A DNA stretch of 40,493 bases. Origin: Actinomycetota bacterium. GTDB lineage: Bacteria > Actinomycetota > Thermoleophilia > Solirubrobacterales > Solirubrobacteraceae. Positions 22,914 through 32,187 of this stretch are shown one piece after another. The notes beneath the pieces were generated by a model. It saw only the letters and a program-made list of their open reading frames with translations. It searched no databases and was not told where the DNA came from. Numbering within the stretch: the first letter of the stretch is position 1; each line of letters starts with the position of its first letter. The position numbers were made by a program, and so were the translations under genes. The stretch covers positions 1 to 40,493 of the forward strand of contig VAWY01000086.1 of NCBI GenBank assembly GCA_005888335.1, written 5' to 3'.

Positions 22914-24302
22914 CTACGCGATCGTGGCGCAGCCGACGACGACGTCGCCCGCGTAGAAGACCGCCGCCTGACCGGGCGCCGCGCCGAGGACAGGCTCCTC
23001 GAGATCGATGACCCCGCCGCGCAGACGCGCCGGCAGCGCGCGCGAGCGGTAGCGCAGCTTGACCGCGTCGACGCACGACGCGTCGCGGTGCAGCCGCACG
23101 TCGCGCACGCGCACGTCGCGCGTGGCGAGGGCCTCGCGCGGGCCGACGGTCACCGTGTTGGCCGCGGCGTCCGTGGCAAGCACGTAGCGCGGCTCGCCGC
23201 CCCCCAGGCCCAGCCCGCGGCGCTGGCCCACCGTGTAGCCCTCGTGGCCGCGGTGGCGCCCGAGCGTGCGCCCCGCCGCGTCGACGATCCGGCCGGGCCG
23301 CTCGCGGATCGCGCCGTGGCGGGCGAGGAACTCGCGCCGCCCGGTGCCGGCCAGGAAGCAGAGGTCCTGGGAGTCGGGGCGCCGGGCCACGGGCAGGCCG
23401 GCCCGCTCGGCGATCGCCCGCACCTGCGGCTTGGTCAGCTCGCCGAGCGGGAAGCGCATCCGGCGCAGCGAGTCGCGGGAGAGCGCGGCGAGCATGTAGG
23501 CCTGGTCCTTGGCCGGGTCGGCGGCGGCGCGCAGGAGGCCTTCGTCGGTCAGGCGCGCGTAGTGGCCGGTAGCCAATCGCTCGGCCCCGACGCGGTCGGC
23601 GAAGTCGAGCATCGCGTCGAGGCGCACATGGCCGTTGCAGCGCACGCACGGATTGGGCGTCAGCCCGGCGGCGTGGTCGCGCAGCCACGGCTCCACGACG
23701 CCCGCGCGGAACTCGGCGCGCAGGTCGAGCGTGAGGTGCGCCAACCCCATCCCGTGGGCGAGCGCGCGCGCCGAGCGCACGGCGCTGGCCGAGCAGCACG
23801 ACGCCTCGGCGTCGTTCTCCGGCGAGGCCCACAGCTCGAGGGTCACCGCGATCGCGCCCGCCCCGCACAGCAGCGCCGCGACCGCCGAGTCCACGCCGCC
23901 GCTCATCGCGACCAGCGTGCGTCCCGGCTGCGCGGGCGCCGCGCCGTCGGCGCGCACCGCCGCGCCGAGCGCGCGGTGCAGCGCGTCGGCGGCCAGCTCG
24001 GCCGCATGGCGCTTGCCCGGCGCGAGCCCGCCCAGCTCGGCGGCGATCGCCTCGGGCGAGACCCGCGCCGCCTCGAGCACCCGGCGCCCGCGCACCAGCG
24101 CGGCCGCCGCGCTCGCGCAGGCCAGCGCGGCGCCGCAGCCGGCGGCGTCGGCGCCGGCGTCGCGGACGCGCTCGCCCTCCACCGCGACCGACACGCGCAC
24201 GAGGTCACCGCACGCCGCGCCGCCCGCCGCGCCGGTGTGCGCGCCGGCGGGGACGTGCCCGCGCGGGGCGCGCAGATACTCGGCAAAGCGCTCGTCGGCC
24301 AT
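22914..24302 (-). CDS. mnmA: IscU-like domain fused to tRNA-specific 2-thiouridylase MnmA
   Basis: Residues 1-112 resemble the Fe-S scaffold IscU/SufU: EYLRAPRGHV, AACGDLVRVSVAV (Cys31), AAGCGAALACASAAAALVRG (Cys56, Cys62) and GKRHAAELAADALHRAL, where the third scaffold cysteine is replaced by Ala100. Residues 128-462 are MnmA: P-loop MSGGVDSA (133-140), NPCVRCN with Cys219 and Cys222, TGHYAR, DQAYML, and DSQDLCF with Cys315, then the C-terminal beta domains (GYTVGQRRGLG). MnmA adds the 2-thio group to U34 of tRNA(Glu), tRNA(Gln) and tRNA(Lys). The extra CxxC plus Cys315 could hold an Fe-S cluster, which would fit an attached scaffold domain (inference). The ATG lies 9 nt after TAGACT. Confidence 0.92.
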   Translation of the reverse strand: MADERFAEYLRAPRGHVPAGAHTGAAGGAACGDLVRVSVAVEGERVRDAGADAAGCGAALACASAAAALVRGRRVLEAARVSPEAIAAELGGLAPGKRHAAELAADALHRALGAAVRADGAAPAQPGRTLVAMSGGVDSAVAALLCGAGAIAVTLELWASPENDAEASCCSASAVRSARALAHGMGLAHLTLDLRAEFRAGVVEPWLRDHAAGLTPNPCVRCNGHVRLDAMLDFADRVGAERLATGHYARLTDEGLLRAAADPAKDQAYMLAALSRDSLRRMRFPLGELTKPQVRAIAERAGLPVARRPDSQDLCFLAGTGRREFLARHGAIRERPGRIVDAAGRTLGRHRGHEGYTVGQRRGLGLGGGEPRYVLATDAAANTVTVGPREALATRDVRVRDVRLHRDASCVDAVKLRYRSRALPARLRGGVIDLEEPVLGAAPGQAAVFYAGDVVVGCATIA

Positions 24303-24311
24303 GGGCGTCCG

Positions 24312-24317
24312 AGTCTA
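24312..24317 (-). promoter_or_regulatory. -10 box TAGACT of mnmA
   Basis: TAGACT on the minus strand ends 9 nt before the mnmA ATG, the same hexamer and spacing as at alaS. No ribosome-binding site lies between. Confidence 0.45.
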
Positions 24318-24360
24318 GATACGCTGCGACGCGCCAGAGTCCGGCAGATCGCGTCCGCCG

Positions 24361-24435
24361 TGGCTGCGTCGCGCGGACCGCGCGCTGTACGCCGCCAAGG
24401 CCGCCGGCCGCGACCGCGTCGAGCACGCCGGCGCC
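24361..24435 (+). pseudogene. Remnant of a GGDEF (diguanylate cyclase) domain C-terminus
   Basis: The plus strand from 24364 reads LRRADRALYAAKAAGRDRV, followed by EHAGA; this is the signature end of GGDEF domains (normally L-x-R-A-D-x-A-L-Y-x-A-K-x-x-G-R-N/D). Nothing upstream in this frame resembles the rest of the domain (no GGDEF motif), and downstream the frame runs antisense into aspS. It sits between mnmA and aspS, both on the minus strand. It appears to be what is left of a deleted gene. It cannot be a functional enzyme. Confidence 0.7.
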
Positions 24436-24458
24436 TTGAAGGGCGGGCTCAGGCGGGC

Positions 24459-26203
<1,745 letters not shown>

Positions 26204-26207
<4 letters not shown>

Positions 26208-27445
26208 AGCGCCGGTCCCCGCAGCACGTCGCGCACCAGCTCGTCGAGTGCGACCGTCCGCTGCTCGCCCGACTCCATGTCCTTGAGCTGCGCCGCCTCG
26301 CCGTCCACCCAGGCAACGTAACGGGCGCCGAGCCGGTTCGCCTGCTTGAGCGCGCCCTTCATCGACCGCCCGGCGAGGTCGAGCTGGGCGCGCAGCCCGG
26401 CGCGGCGGGCGTCGGAGGCCAGGCGGAACTCGGTCTCCCCGGGCGCGCCGGCGACGAAGAGGTCGACCGGCGCCGCCGCCTGCGCCGCGCGCCCGCCGGC
26501 CAGCAGCATGCGCTCGATGCCCGCCGCCCAGCCCATGCCGGGCGTCGGCGAGCCGCCGAGCTGCTCGATGAGCCCGTCGTAGCGCCCGCCGCCGCCGACG
26601 CCCGATTGGGCGCCAAGCGCGTCGGACGTGAACTCGAACACCGTGCGCGTGTAGTAGTCCAGGCCGCGCACGAGCGTCGGGTCGACCTCGTAGCGCACAT
26701 CCGCGACGTCGAGGAGCCGGCAGACCTCGGCGAAGTGCTCGCGGTCCTCGCCGGTGAGGCGGTCGAGCAGCAGCGGCGCACCGGCCATCACCTCGCGGGT
26801 GCTGGGGTGGTCGGCGTCGAACGCGCGCAACGGGTTGAGGTCGATGCGGGCGCGGACCTCGGCGCTGAGGCGGTCGCTGTGCGCGCGCAGGTAGTCCTGC
26901 AGCTCGGCGCGGTAGGCGGCGCGCGTGTCCGGCGTGCCCAGGCTCGAGATGCGCAGGCGCGCGTCGCGCACGCCGAGCTCGTCGAGCAGCGTGTGCAGCA
27001 GCAGGACGCACTCGGCGTCGACCGCCGGCGCATCGGAGCCGATCGCCTCGAGGCCGACCTGCCAGAACTGGCGGTAGCGGCCGGCCTGCGGGCGCTCGCG
27101 GCGGAAGTACGGCCCGAGGTACCAGAGCTTCACGGGCTGGGGCAGCTTGTGCATGCCGTGCTCGAGGTAGGCGCGGCAGACCGGCGCGGTGCCCTCGGGG
27201 CGCAGCGTCACGCGCTCGCTGCCGCTCTCGTCGAACGTGTACATCTCCTTCTGGACGATGTCGGTCGACTCGCCGACGCCGCGGGCGAAGAGCTCGGTGT
27301 GCTCGAAGGCGGGCGTCTCGATGCGCCGGTAGCCCGCGCTCTCGAGAACCTCGCGCGCCTTGGCCTCGAGCGCGGCGCGGGCCGGCGTGTCGTCGGGCAG
27401 CACGTCGAACGTGCCGCGGGGCGCCTGCAGGCGGTCGGGCGTCAC
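26204..27445 (-). CDS. hisS: Histidyl-tRNA synthetase
   Basis: The 413-residue class II enzyme shows motif 1 (YRRIETPAFEHTELFARGVG), motif 2 (VTLRPEGTAPVCRAYLEHGM), RQFWQVGLEAIGSDAP, the histidine motifs LVRGLDYYTRTVFEF and GGGGRYDGLIEQLGG, motif 3 (GMGWAAGIERMLL), and a C-terminal anticodon domain ending with ALKQANRLGARYVAW. It charges tRNA(His). The GTG start overlaps the MBL gene stop (GTGA) and its own stop overlaps aspS, implying translational coupling along the operon. Confidence 0.97.
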
Positions 27446-28089
27446 CCGCGACTGAGCTCGGCCAGGAAGGGGTTCGTCGCGCGCTCGCGCCCGAGCGTGG
27501 TCAGGCCCATGTGGCCCGGGTGCACGCGCGTCTCGTCCGGGTAGGCGTCGAGCAGCGACTGGATCGAGCGCGCGAGCGTGGGCCAGTCGCCGCCGGGCAG
27601 GTCGGTGCGCCCGACCGAGCCCTGGAAGAGCACGTCGCCCGAGAAGAGCGCTGATTCGTCGGCGATCGCGTAGGTCACGTGGCCCGGGCTGTGGCCCGGC
27701 GTGAAGTGCACGTCGATCTCGAGCCCGGCGAGCGTGAGGTGCTCGCCGCCCTCGAGGGTCTCGTCGGCGTCGTAGGACTCGTACGGGCCGAAGCCGGGCC
27801 AGGGGACGAAGCTCATGATGTCGGCGAGCACCGGCACCTCGATCTTCGGGCAGTAGACCGGCGCGTTCGTCGCCTTCGCGACGGGCGCGACGGCGCCGAC
27901 GTGGTCGAAGTGCGTGTGCGTGAGCAGGATCGCGTCGAGCGTCACGCCGAGCTCGTCGATCGCGTGCAGCAGGCGGTCGGCCTCGTCGCCGGGGTCGACC
28001 ATGATCGCGCGGTCGGCGCCCGCCGCGCGCACCAGGAAGGCGTTCTCGGCGACGGGGCCGACGGTGAACATGCGGACGTCGAGACTCAC
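27442..28089 (-). CDS. Metallo-beta-lactamase-fold hydrolase, glyoxalase II type
   Basis: The 215-residue protein carries the MBL metal motif THTHFDHVG (about residues 57-65), a second ligand region FTPGHSPGHVTY, FSGDVLFQGSVGRTDLPGG with the bridging Asp, and a terminal HPGHMGLTTLG His. Such proteins hydrolyse thioesters such as S-lactoylglutathione-like substrates or related compounds; because actinobacteria usually lack glutathione, a mycothiol-type or other substrate is possible (inference). The GTG start overlaps the upstream membrane-protein gene, and the 3' end overlaps hisS. Placement before hisS is frequent in bacteria, where the link may be quality control near translation. Confidence 0.9.
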   Translation of the reverse strand: MSLDVRMFTVGPVAENAFLVRAAGADRAIMVDPGDEADRLLHAIDELGVTLDAILLTHTHFDHVGAVAPVAKATNAPVYCPKIEVPVLADIMSFVPWPGFGPYESYDADETLEGGEHLTLAGLEIDVHFTPGHSPGHVTYAIADESALFSGDVLFQGSVGRTDLPGGDWPTLARSIQSLLDAYPDETRVHPGHMGLTTLGRERATNPFLAELSRG

Positions 28090-28442
28090 AGGCGGCCCTC
28101 CGCGCGCTTCTGCTGGCGCTTGCGGTAGATCCAGCGGTCCGTGTAGTAGCCGAGCGGCACGTAGATGACCAGCATGAACGGGATCAGCAGCGCGAGCGCG
28201 GAGAGCTGGCTGCGAAAGCTCGGGATGATCGCCAGGACCGCGGCGAAGATCAGCACCGCGACGATCGCGCGGTTGAACGCCCCGCGCCAGGTGGGGGGCT
28301 TGTCGAGGCGGTGCGGGCGCGCGCCGCGAGCGGGCTTGTGCTCGGCGGCGGTCGGCTTGCGGCCGGTGCGGCCGCGCGCCTCGACGACGCCCGCGGCGTT
28401 GCCCCGGTGCTTCGTACGGCGGCGGCGCTTGGTCTGGGACAT
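28086..28442 (-). CDS. Small membrane protein with basic N-terminus, first gene of the hisS operon
   Basis: The 118-residue protein starts with a strongly basic stretch (MSQTKRRRRTKHRGNAAG, KPARGARPHRL) of about 50 residues and has two transmembrane helices, AIVAVLIFAAVLAIIP and ALALLIPFMLVIYVPLGY, ending in YRKRQQKRAEGRL. The family is not recognised by name. The basic N-terminus could contact RNA or lipid head groups. The ATG at 28442 lies 10 nt after TAACCT without a ribosome-binding site. It is coupled to the MBL gene by GTGA. Confidence 0.78.
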   Translation of the reverse strand: MSQTKRRRRTKHRGNAAGVVEARGRTGRKPTAAEHKPARGARPHRLDKPPTWRGAFNRAIVAVLIFAAVLAIIPSFRSQLSALALLIPFMLVIYVPLGYYTDRWIYRKRQQKRAEGRL

Positions 28443-28451
28443 CGTTGCTTT

Positions 28452-28458
28452 TAGGTTA
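28452..28458. promoter_or_regulatory. Overlapping divergent -10 boxes (TAACCT minus, TAGGTT plus)
   Basis: On the minus strand TAACCT (28453-28458) lies 10 nt before the ATG at 28442; on the plus strand TAGGTT (28452-28457) could serve the secreted-protein gene at 28497 with a leader of about 33 nt. Both fit TANNNT. Mutual exclusion of the two promoters is possible but is inference. Confidence 0.35.
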
Positions 28459-28496
28459 GAGGGCTCAAGGCGCGCGCTGCTGCGGCCGACCCAGGG

Positions 28497-29549
28497 ATGG
28501 TGCGCCGCGCTCTCCCGGTCCTCGCGCTGCTCGTCTGCCTGTGGTCTGCCGCCCCGGCGGCCGCCTCCGATCCCTTCTCGGGGACGGGCATGTGGATCTG
28601 GCAGCTGGCGCGCTCCGAGCACGGCGACGTCGGCGCGCTCGCCGCCCGGGCCAAGGCCGCCGGGGTCGACACGCTGATCATCAAGGGCGCGAACGCGACG
28701 CAGCGCTGGCCGCAGTTCTCGCCGGCGGTCGTGAGCGCGCTGCGAGCGCAGGGACTCAACGTCTGCGCGTACCACTTCCTGTACGGCCGCCGGCCGGCCG
28801 CCGAGGCCGCGCTCAGCGCGCAGCTCGTCGCGACGGGGGCCGACTGCCTCGTGGTCGACGTCGAGGGCCAGTACGCCGGGCGCTACCGCGCCGCCCAGAC
28901 CTACCTCGCGCGCCTGCGCGGGGCGATCGGCCCCGACTACCCGCTCGGGTTCACCTCGCTGCCCTTCGTCAGCTGGCACAGCGGGATCCCCTACTCGGTG
29001 TTCCTCGGGCCCGGCGGCGCGCAGGTCAACCTCCCGCAGGTCTACTGGAAGGCGATCGGCGGCAGCGTCGACGGGGTCTTCGCGCGCACGATCAGCGAGA
29101 ACGCGATCTACGGCCGGCCGATCGCGCCGATCGGCCAGCTGTACTCGCGCCCCTCGGCGGGCTCGGTGGCGCGCTTCCGCGCGCTGGCGGCGGCGCTCGG
29201 GGCGCCGGGCGTGTCGTTCTGGAGCTGGCAGTCGGCGGCGCCGTCGGGCTGGTCGGCGCTGCGGCGCCCGGTCGTGCCGGCGGTCTGGGGTCAGGCGCCG
29301 GCGCCGATCGTGCTGCGCCGCGGTGCGCGCGGCGACCAGGTCGCGTGGCTGCAGCAGCACCTTGTGGTCCACGTCACGTCGCGCTTCGACGCGGCGACCG
29401 AGGACGCGGTGCGCGCCTTCCAGCTCGCCCACGGTCTCGTGCCGAGCGGGCAGACCGACCCGGCGACGTGGCAGGCCGTGCTCGCCGGCACGCCTGCGCC
29501 GGTGCGCTGGACGGCGCGCGGCGCGCGGCTGCTACGCGGCGCCGCCTAG
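28497..29549 (+). CDS. Secreted TIM-barrel protein with C-terminal peptidoglycan-binding domain
   Basis: The 350-residue product has a signal peptide (MVRRALPVLALLVCLWSAAP, cleavage near AAAS), a glycoside-hydrolase-like barrel at about 30-270 (GMWIWQLARSEHGD, LIIKGANATQRW, CAYHFLYGRRP, CLVVDVEGQYAG, GFTSLPFV) and a PG_binding_1 domain at about 275-335 (LRRGARGDQVAWLQQHL, RFDAATEDAVRAFQLAHGL). DVEG could supply catalytic acids as in GH25-like enzymes, but the identity is not certain. It probably acts on or binds the cell wall. The 3' end overlaps the convergent formimidoyltransferase gene by 18 nt. GTG at 28500 is an alternative start. Confidence 0.82.
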   Translation: MVRRALPVLALLVCLWSAAPAAASDPFSGTGMWIWQLARSEHGDVGALAARAKAAGVDTLIIKGANATQRWPQFSPAVVSALRAQGLNVCAYHFLYGRRPAAEAALSAQLVATGADCLVVDVEGQYAGRYRAAQTYLARLRGAIGPDYPLGFTSLPFVSWHSGIPYSVFLGPGGAQVNLPQVYWKAIGGSVDGVFARTISENAIYGRPIAPIGQLYSRPSAGSVARFRALAAALGAPGVSFWSWQSAAPSGWSALRRPVVPAVWGQAPAPIVLRRGARGDQVAWLQQHLVVHVTSRFDAATEDAVRAFQLAHGLVPSGQTDPATWQAVLAGTPAPVRWTARGARLLRGAA

Positions 29550-30395
29550 GGCCTCCTCGATCGTGCGCCGGTTGCGCACGGGGATGTCGTCGGGGAAGCC
29601 GTCGAACGCGGCTTGCGGCGCGAGGCCGACGAGCTCGGTCTCGCTGACGGGCGCGTGCCGTTGCACGGCGTCGACGAGGCGGGCGAGCGGCGTGGCGCGG
29701 TGGTCCTCGACGTTGCACGAGACCTGCGCCACGCCGCCGCGCGCCAGGAGCGTCAGACCGATCGCGCGGACGCCCGGCAGACCGTTCGGGGCGGTCTCGC
29801 GGATCGCGGCGGCGATGCGCCGGGCGTCGGCGTGCGTAGCCGGCGGCGCGAGCTCGAGGTTGAAGGCGACCAAAGGCGGGCGGGCGGCGACGAGCGTGGC
29901 GCCGGCCGTCGGGTGCGCATGTCGCGGGCCGAAGTCGGGAGTGAGCTCACGTGTGGCCAGCTTTTCGGCGAGGGACTGGGGGCCGCCCCGGCGCAGCTCG
30001 GCTCGCGTGCGGCCGGCCCCGAGAGCGCCGTAGAGCAGGACGGGAACGCCGAGCTCGTCGCCGAGCCGGTCGCCGAGCACGAGCGCCTCGGCGACTGCTG
30101 CGCCGCGGCGCTCGTCGTCGAGGTAGACGACGGGCGCGACGTCGACCGCGCCGACGTGCGGGTGCGCGCCGGGGTGGTTGGAGATGTCGATCCGCGCGAC
30201 GGCCTCGCGCGCGCCCGCGAGCAGCGCCTGGGCGAGCGCGCCGGGCGGCGCCGCCAGGGTGAACACGGCGCGGTGGTGGTCGGGGTCGGCGTGGAGGTCG
30301 AGGAGGCGGGCGCCGGCTTCGATGAAGGCGTCGCCGATGGCTTTCAGCGTCGCCTGGTCTCGTCCCTCCGAGACGTTCGGCACGGCGAGCAGCAC
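29532..30395 (-). CDS. Glutamate formimidoyltransferase-family protein
   Basis: The 287-residue protein starts VLLAVPNVSEGRDQATL and contains DLHADPDHHRAVFTL, IDISNHPGAHPHVGAVDVAPVV with the catalytic-type His, and RAIGLTLLARGGVAQVSCNVED, all marks of the FTCD N-terminal transferase family. The family moves a formimino group from formiminoglutamate to tetrahydrofolate in histidine degradation, or a formyl group. The cyclodeaminase half of animal FTCD is absent and no hut genes are adjacent, so the pathway is uncertain. The GTG start lies 5 nt after the small membrane-protein stop; the two form an operon. Confidence 0.88.
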   Translation of the reverse strand: MLLAVPNVSEGRDQATLKAIGDAFIEAGARLLDLHADPDHHRAVFTLAAPPGALAQALLAGAREAVARIDISNHPGAHPHVGAVDVAPVVYLDDERRGAAVAEALVLGDRLGDELGVPVLLYGALGAGRTRAELRRGGPQSLAEKLATRELTPDFGPRHAHPTAGATLVAARPPLVAFNLELAPPATHADARRIAAAIRETAPNGLPGVRAIGLTLLARGGVAQVSCNVEDHRATPLARLVDAVQRHAPVSETELVGLAPQAAFDGFPDDIPVRNRRTIEEALGGAA

Positions 30396-30400
30396 GCGCG

Positions 30401-30643
30401 CTACTGCCTGTGCTCCCGCAGGCCCTGCTTGTACGGCAGCACGCGGTCGAGCACGCGGAACGAGGCGATCAGCGCGCCCATCGCGGCGAAGGCCCCGGTC
30501 GTCCCACCGACGGTCGCCGTGACCACCCACAGCGACAGCGCGGTCACGCTCGACGGCACGACACGCCACGCGACCCGGACCCGGTCCGGACGGCCGGGCG
30601 GTGGCGGCGGTGGGCGGCGTTCGTCGACGAGCAGGAACACCAT
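30401..30643 (-). CDS. Small membrane protein upstream of the formimidoyltransferase gene
   Basis: The 80-residue protein has a Pro-rich cytoplasmic stretch (RRPPPPPPGRP) near residue 10 and hydrophobic segments about residues 30-65 (SVTALSLWVVTATVGGTTGAF, then AMGALIASFRVLDRVLP). The family is not recognised. The ATG at 30643 lies 5 nt after TAACGT and has no ribosome-binding site. Coding is supported by position and base usage; it could be a membrane anchor, but that is a guess. Confidence 0.6.
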   Translation of the reverse strand: MVFLLVDERRPPPPPPGRPDRVRVAWRVVPSSVTALSLWVVTATVGGTTGAFAAMGALIASFRVLDRVLPYKQGLREHRQ

Positions 30644-30648
30644 GACCG

Positions 30649-30654
30649 ACGTTA
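30649..30654 (-). promoter_or_regulatory. -10 box TAACGT of the formimidoyltransferase operon
   Basis: TAACGT on the minus strand is only 5 nt from the ATG at 30643, closer than in the other leaderless candidates, so transcription would begin at or inside the start codon. Confidence 0.3.
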
Positions 30655-30776
30655 GACGAGCGCGCGCGAGGCGTCGAGGGCAAGGGTCGCCCGGCTTCGT
30701 TCGACCGCCCGTTTGTATATCGCCGGCAGTGTCTCGTAGGGTCGGTCCAGGAGGCGCCGGCCAGCAAGGAGGCTCA

Positions 30777-31844
30777 ATGACGTCCCGTCTCTTCCGGGCG
30801 GGGCACGCACGGCTGCGTGCCCTCGTCGCGGTCGCCGCCGTCGCGGCGTGCGCCCTTCCAGGGACCGCCCACGCGGCGGTCACCCCGCTCAGCGCCCAGA
30901 CGCAGAACCTGTACCTCGGCGCCGACCTCACGCCCGCCGTTCAGGCGACAACGCTGACGCAGTTCTTCGCCGCCGCCAACCAGATCTGGAGCGCCGTCAA
31001 GGCATCCGACCCGCCCACGCGGATTCAGAAGGTCGCCGACTCGATCGCGACCGCCCAGCCCGACGTCGTCGCCCTTCAGGAGGTCGCGAAGTGGACCGCG
31101 GTGGGCGGCGGTGAGCCCAGCTTCGACTTCCTCGCTCTGTTGCAGCAGGCGCTCACGGCGCGCGGGCTGAGTTACACCGTCGCGTCGACGTCCGAGAACG
31201 CGACGTTCGGCCCGTTCCCGCTGCCGAGCCCCTTCAGCCCCAGCTTCTCGCTGACCTTCCACGACCGCGACGTGATCCTCGTCAAGAACCGCCCGGGGCT
31301 CGCGTTCTCGACGCCGCAGAACGGCCACTTCGCGACGCAGCTCTCGCTCCCGCTGCCGGCGCCCCTGCCGCCGGCCACGTTCACGCGTGGCTGGGCGTCG
31401 ATCGACGGCGTCGTCGGCGGCCGCTCGTTCCACTTCGTCGACACGCATCTGGAGACCGAGGCCGCCCCGCCCGTGCAGGTGGCGCAGGCGAACGAGCTGC
31501 TGGCCGGCCCGCTGAGCGGCTCGGGCACAGTGCTCGCGGCCGGCGACTTCAACTCCGCCGCCGACGGCAGCACGACCCAGACCTACTCACTGCTGACCCA
31601 GTCGTTCTCCGACGCGTGGATCAACGGCAACCAGCAGTCACCGGGCTTCAGCTGCTGCCAGGCGGCCGACCTCCTCAACAAGCTCTCCCAGCTGCATGAG
31701 CGCATCGACCTCGTCCTGACCAAGAACGCGTCGCGGACGCCGGCCCCCAAGGCCAAGGTCGTCAACGACCGCCAGGTCGACCGCACCGCGACCGGCCAAT
31801 GGCCCTCCGACCACGCGGGCGTCGCCGCCACCGTCTACCCGTAG
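30777..31844 (+). CDS. Secreted endonuclease/exonuclease/phosphatase-family protein
   Basis: The 355-residue product has a signal peptide (LRALVAVAAVAACALPGTAHAA, processed near residue 33) and the EEP fold: VTPLSAQTQNLYLGADL, PDVVALQEV with the metal-binding Glu, FHDRDVILVKN, HFVDTHLETE, LAAGDFNSAADG and the C-terminal SDHAGVAATV with the catalytic Asp-His. Substrates in this superfamily are nucleic acids, phospholipids or phosphoesters; secretion suggests extracellular DNA or lipid, but this is inference. An ideal ribosome-binding site AAGGAGG lies 4 nt before the ATG, unlike the leaderless neighbours. A hairpin terminator follows. Confidence 0.88.
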   Translation: MTSRLFRAGHARLRALVAVAAVAACALPGTAHAAVTPLSAQTQNLYLGADLTPAVQATTLTQFFAAANQIWSAVKASDPPTRIQKVADSIATAQPDVVALQEVAKWTAVGGGEPSFDFLALLQQALTARGLSYTVASTSENATFGPFPLPSPFSPSFSLTFHDRDVILVKNRPGLAFSTPQNGHFATQLSLPLPAPLPPATFTRGWASIDGVVGGRSFHFVDTHLETEAAPPVQVAQANELLAGPLSGSGTVLAAGDFNSAADGSTTQTYSLLTQSFSDAWINGNQQSPGFSCCQAADLLNKLSQLHERIDLVLTKNASRTPAPKAKVVNDRQVDRTATGQWPSDHAGVAATVYP

Positions 31845-31858
31845 CGAGCAGCCCTTCC

Positions 31859-31885
31859 GGCGCGGGCGGCGACCCCGCCCGCGCC
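31859..31885 (+). terminator. Hairpin terminator-like structure after the EEP gene
   Basis: An 11-bp perfect stem (GGCGCGGGCGG and CCGCCCGCGCC) with a 5-nt loop, 15 nt after the EEP stop. No T-tract follows, as is common for hairpin terminators in high-GC actinobacteria. It separates the gene from the tRNA promoter. Confidence 0.6.
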
Positions 31886-31896
31886 GCGCCGCTCAC

Positions 31897-31902
31897 TAGA
31901 CT
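31897..31902 (+). promoter_or_regulatory. -10 box TAGACT of the tRNA gene
   Basis: TAGACT ends 12 nt before the first tRNA base, so transcription would start about 6 nt upstream of the mature 5' end. It is identical to the boxes of alaS and mnmA. The -35 region would lie inside the terminator stem and is not consensus. Confidence 0.45.
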
Positions 31903-31914
31903 GCGCCCTCCCCC

Positions 31915-31988
31915 GCCGGAGTAGCTCAGTCGGTTAGAGCAGCGGAATCATAATCCGCGTGTCGGGGGTTCGAGTCCCTCCTCCGGCA
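31915..31988 (+). tRNA. tRNA with CAT anticodon (elongator Met, or Ile2 after lysidine)
   Basis: A 74-nt cloverleaf: acceptor GCCGGAG/CTCCGGC, D arm GCTC...GAGC, anticodon stem GCGGA/TCCGC around loop ATCATAA with CAT at positions 34-36, variable GTGTC, and T arm GGGGG-TTCGAGT-CCCTC. Discriminator A; CCA is not encoded. The initiator tRNA is excluded because the three G-C pairs at the base of the anticodon stem and the C1-A72 mismatch are missing. Met and Ile2 cannot be separated by eye. Confidence 0.95.
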
Positions 31989-32187
31989 TGACGGCTGCTC
32001 GGCCTGGTCAACGAACGCGCGTCGCCCGCAGCACCTCGAGATGGTTCAAGTCTGTTACCGGACATGCCGATAGGTCTCATGGCACTCTCATACGGCGCCG
32101 CCGCACCGTGCCTCGCATGCTTCTGCCGCTGCGAGCCCGCGCCGATCGCGGGGAAGCCTCCGCTTCCCGAACAGACGGGACGTTCGC

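Noticed and set aside
31915..31988. Initiator tRNA(fMet)
   Set aside because: The three consecutive G-C pairs in the anticodon stem and the C1-A72 mismatch of initiators are absent.
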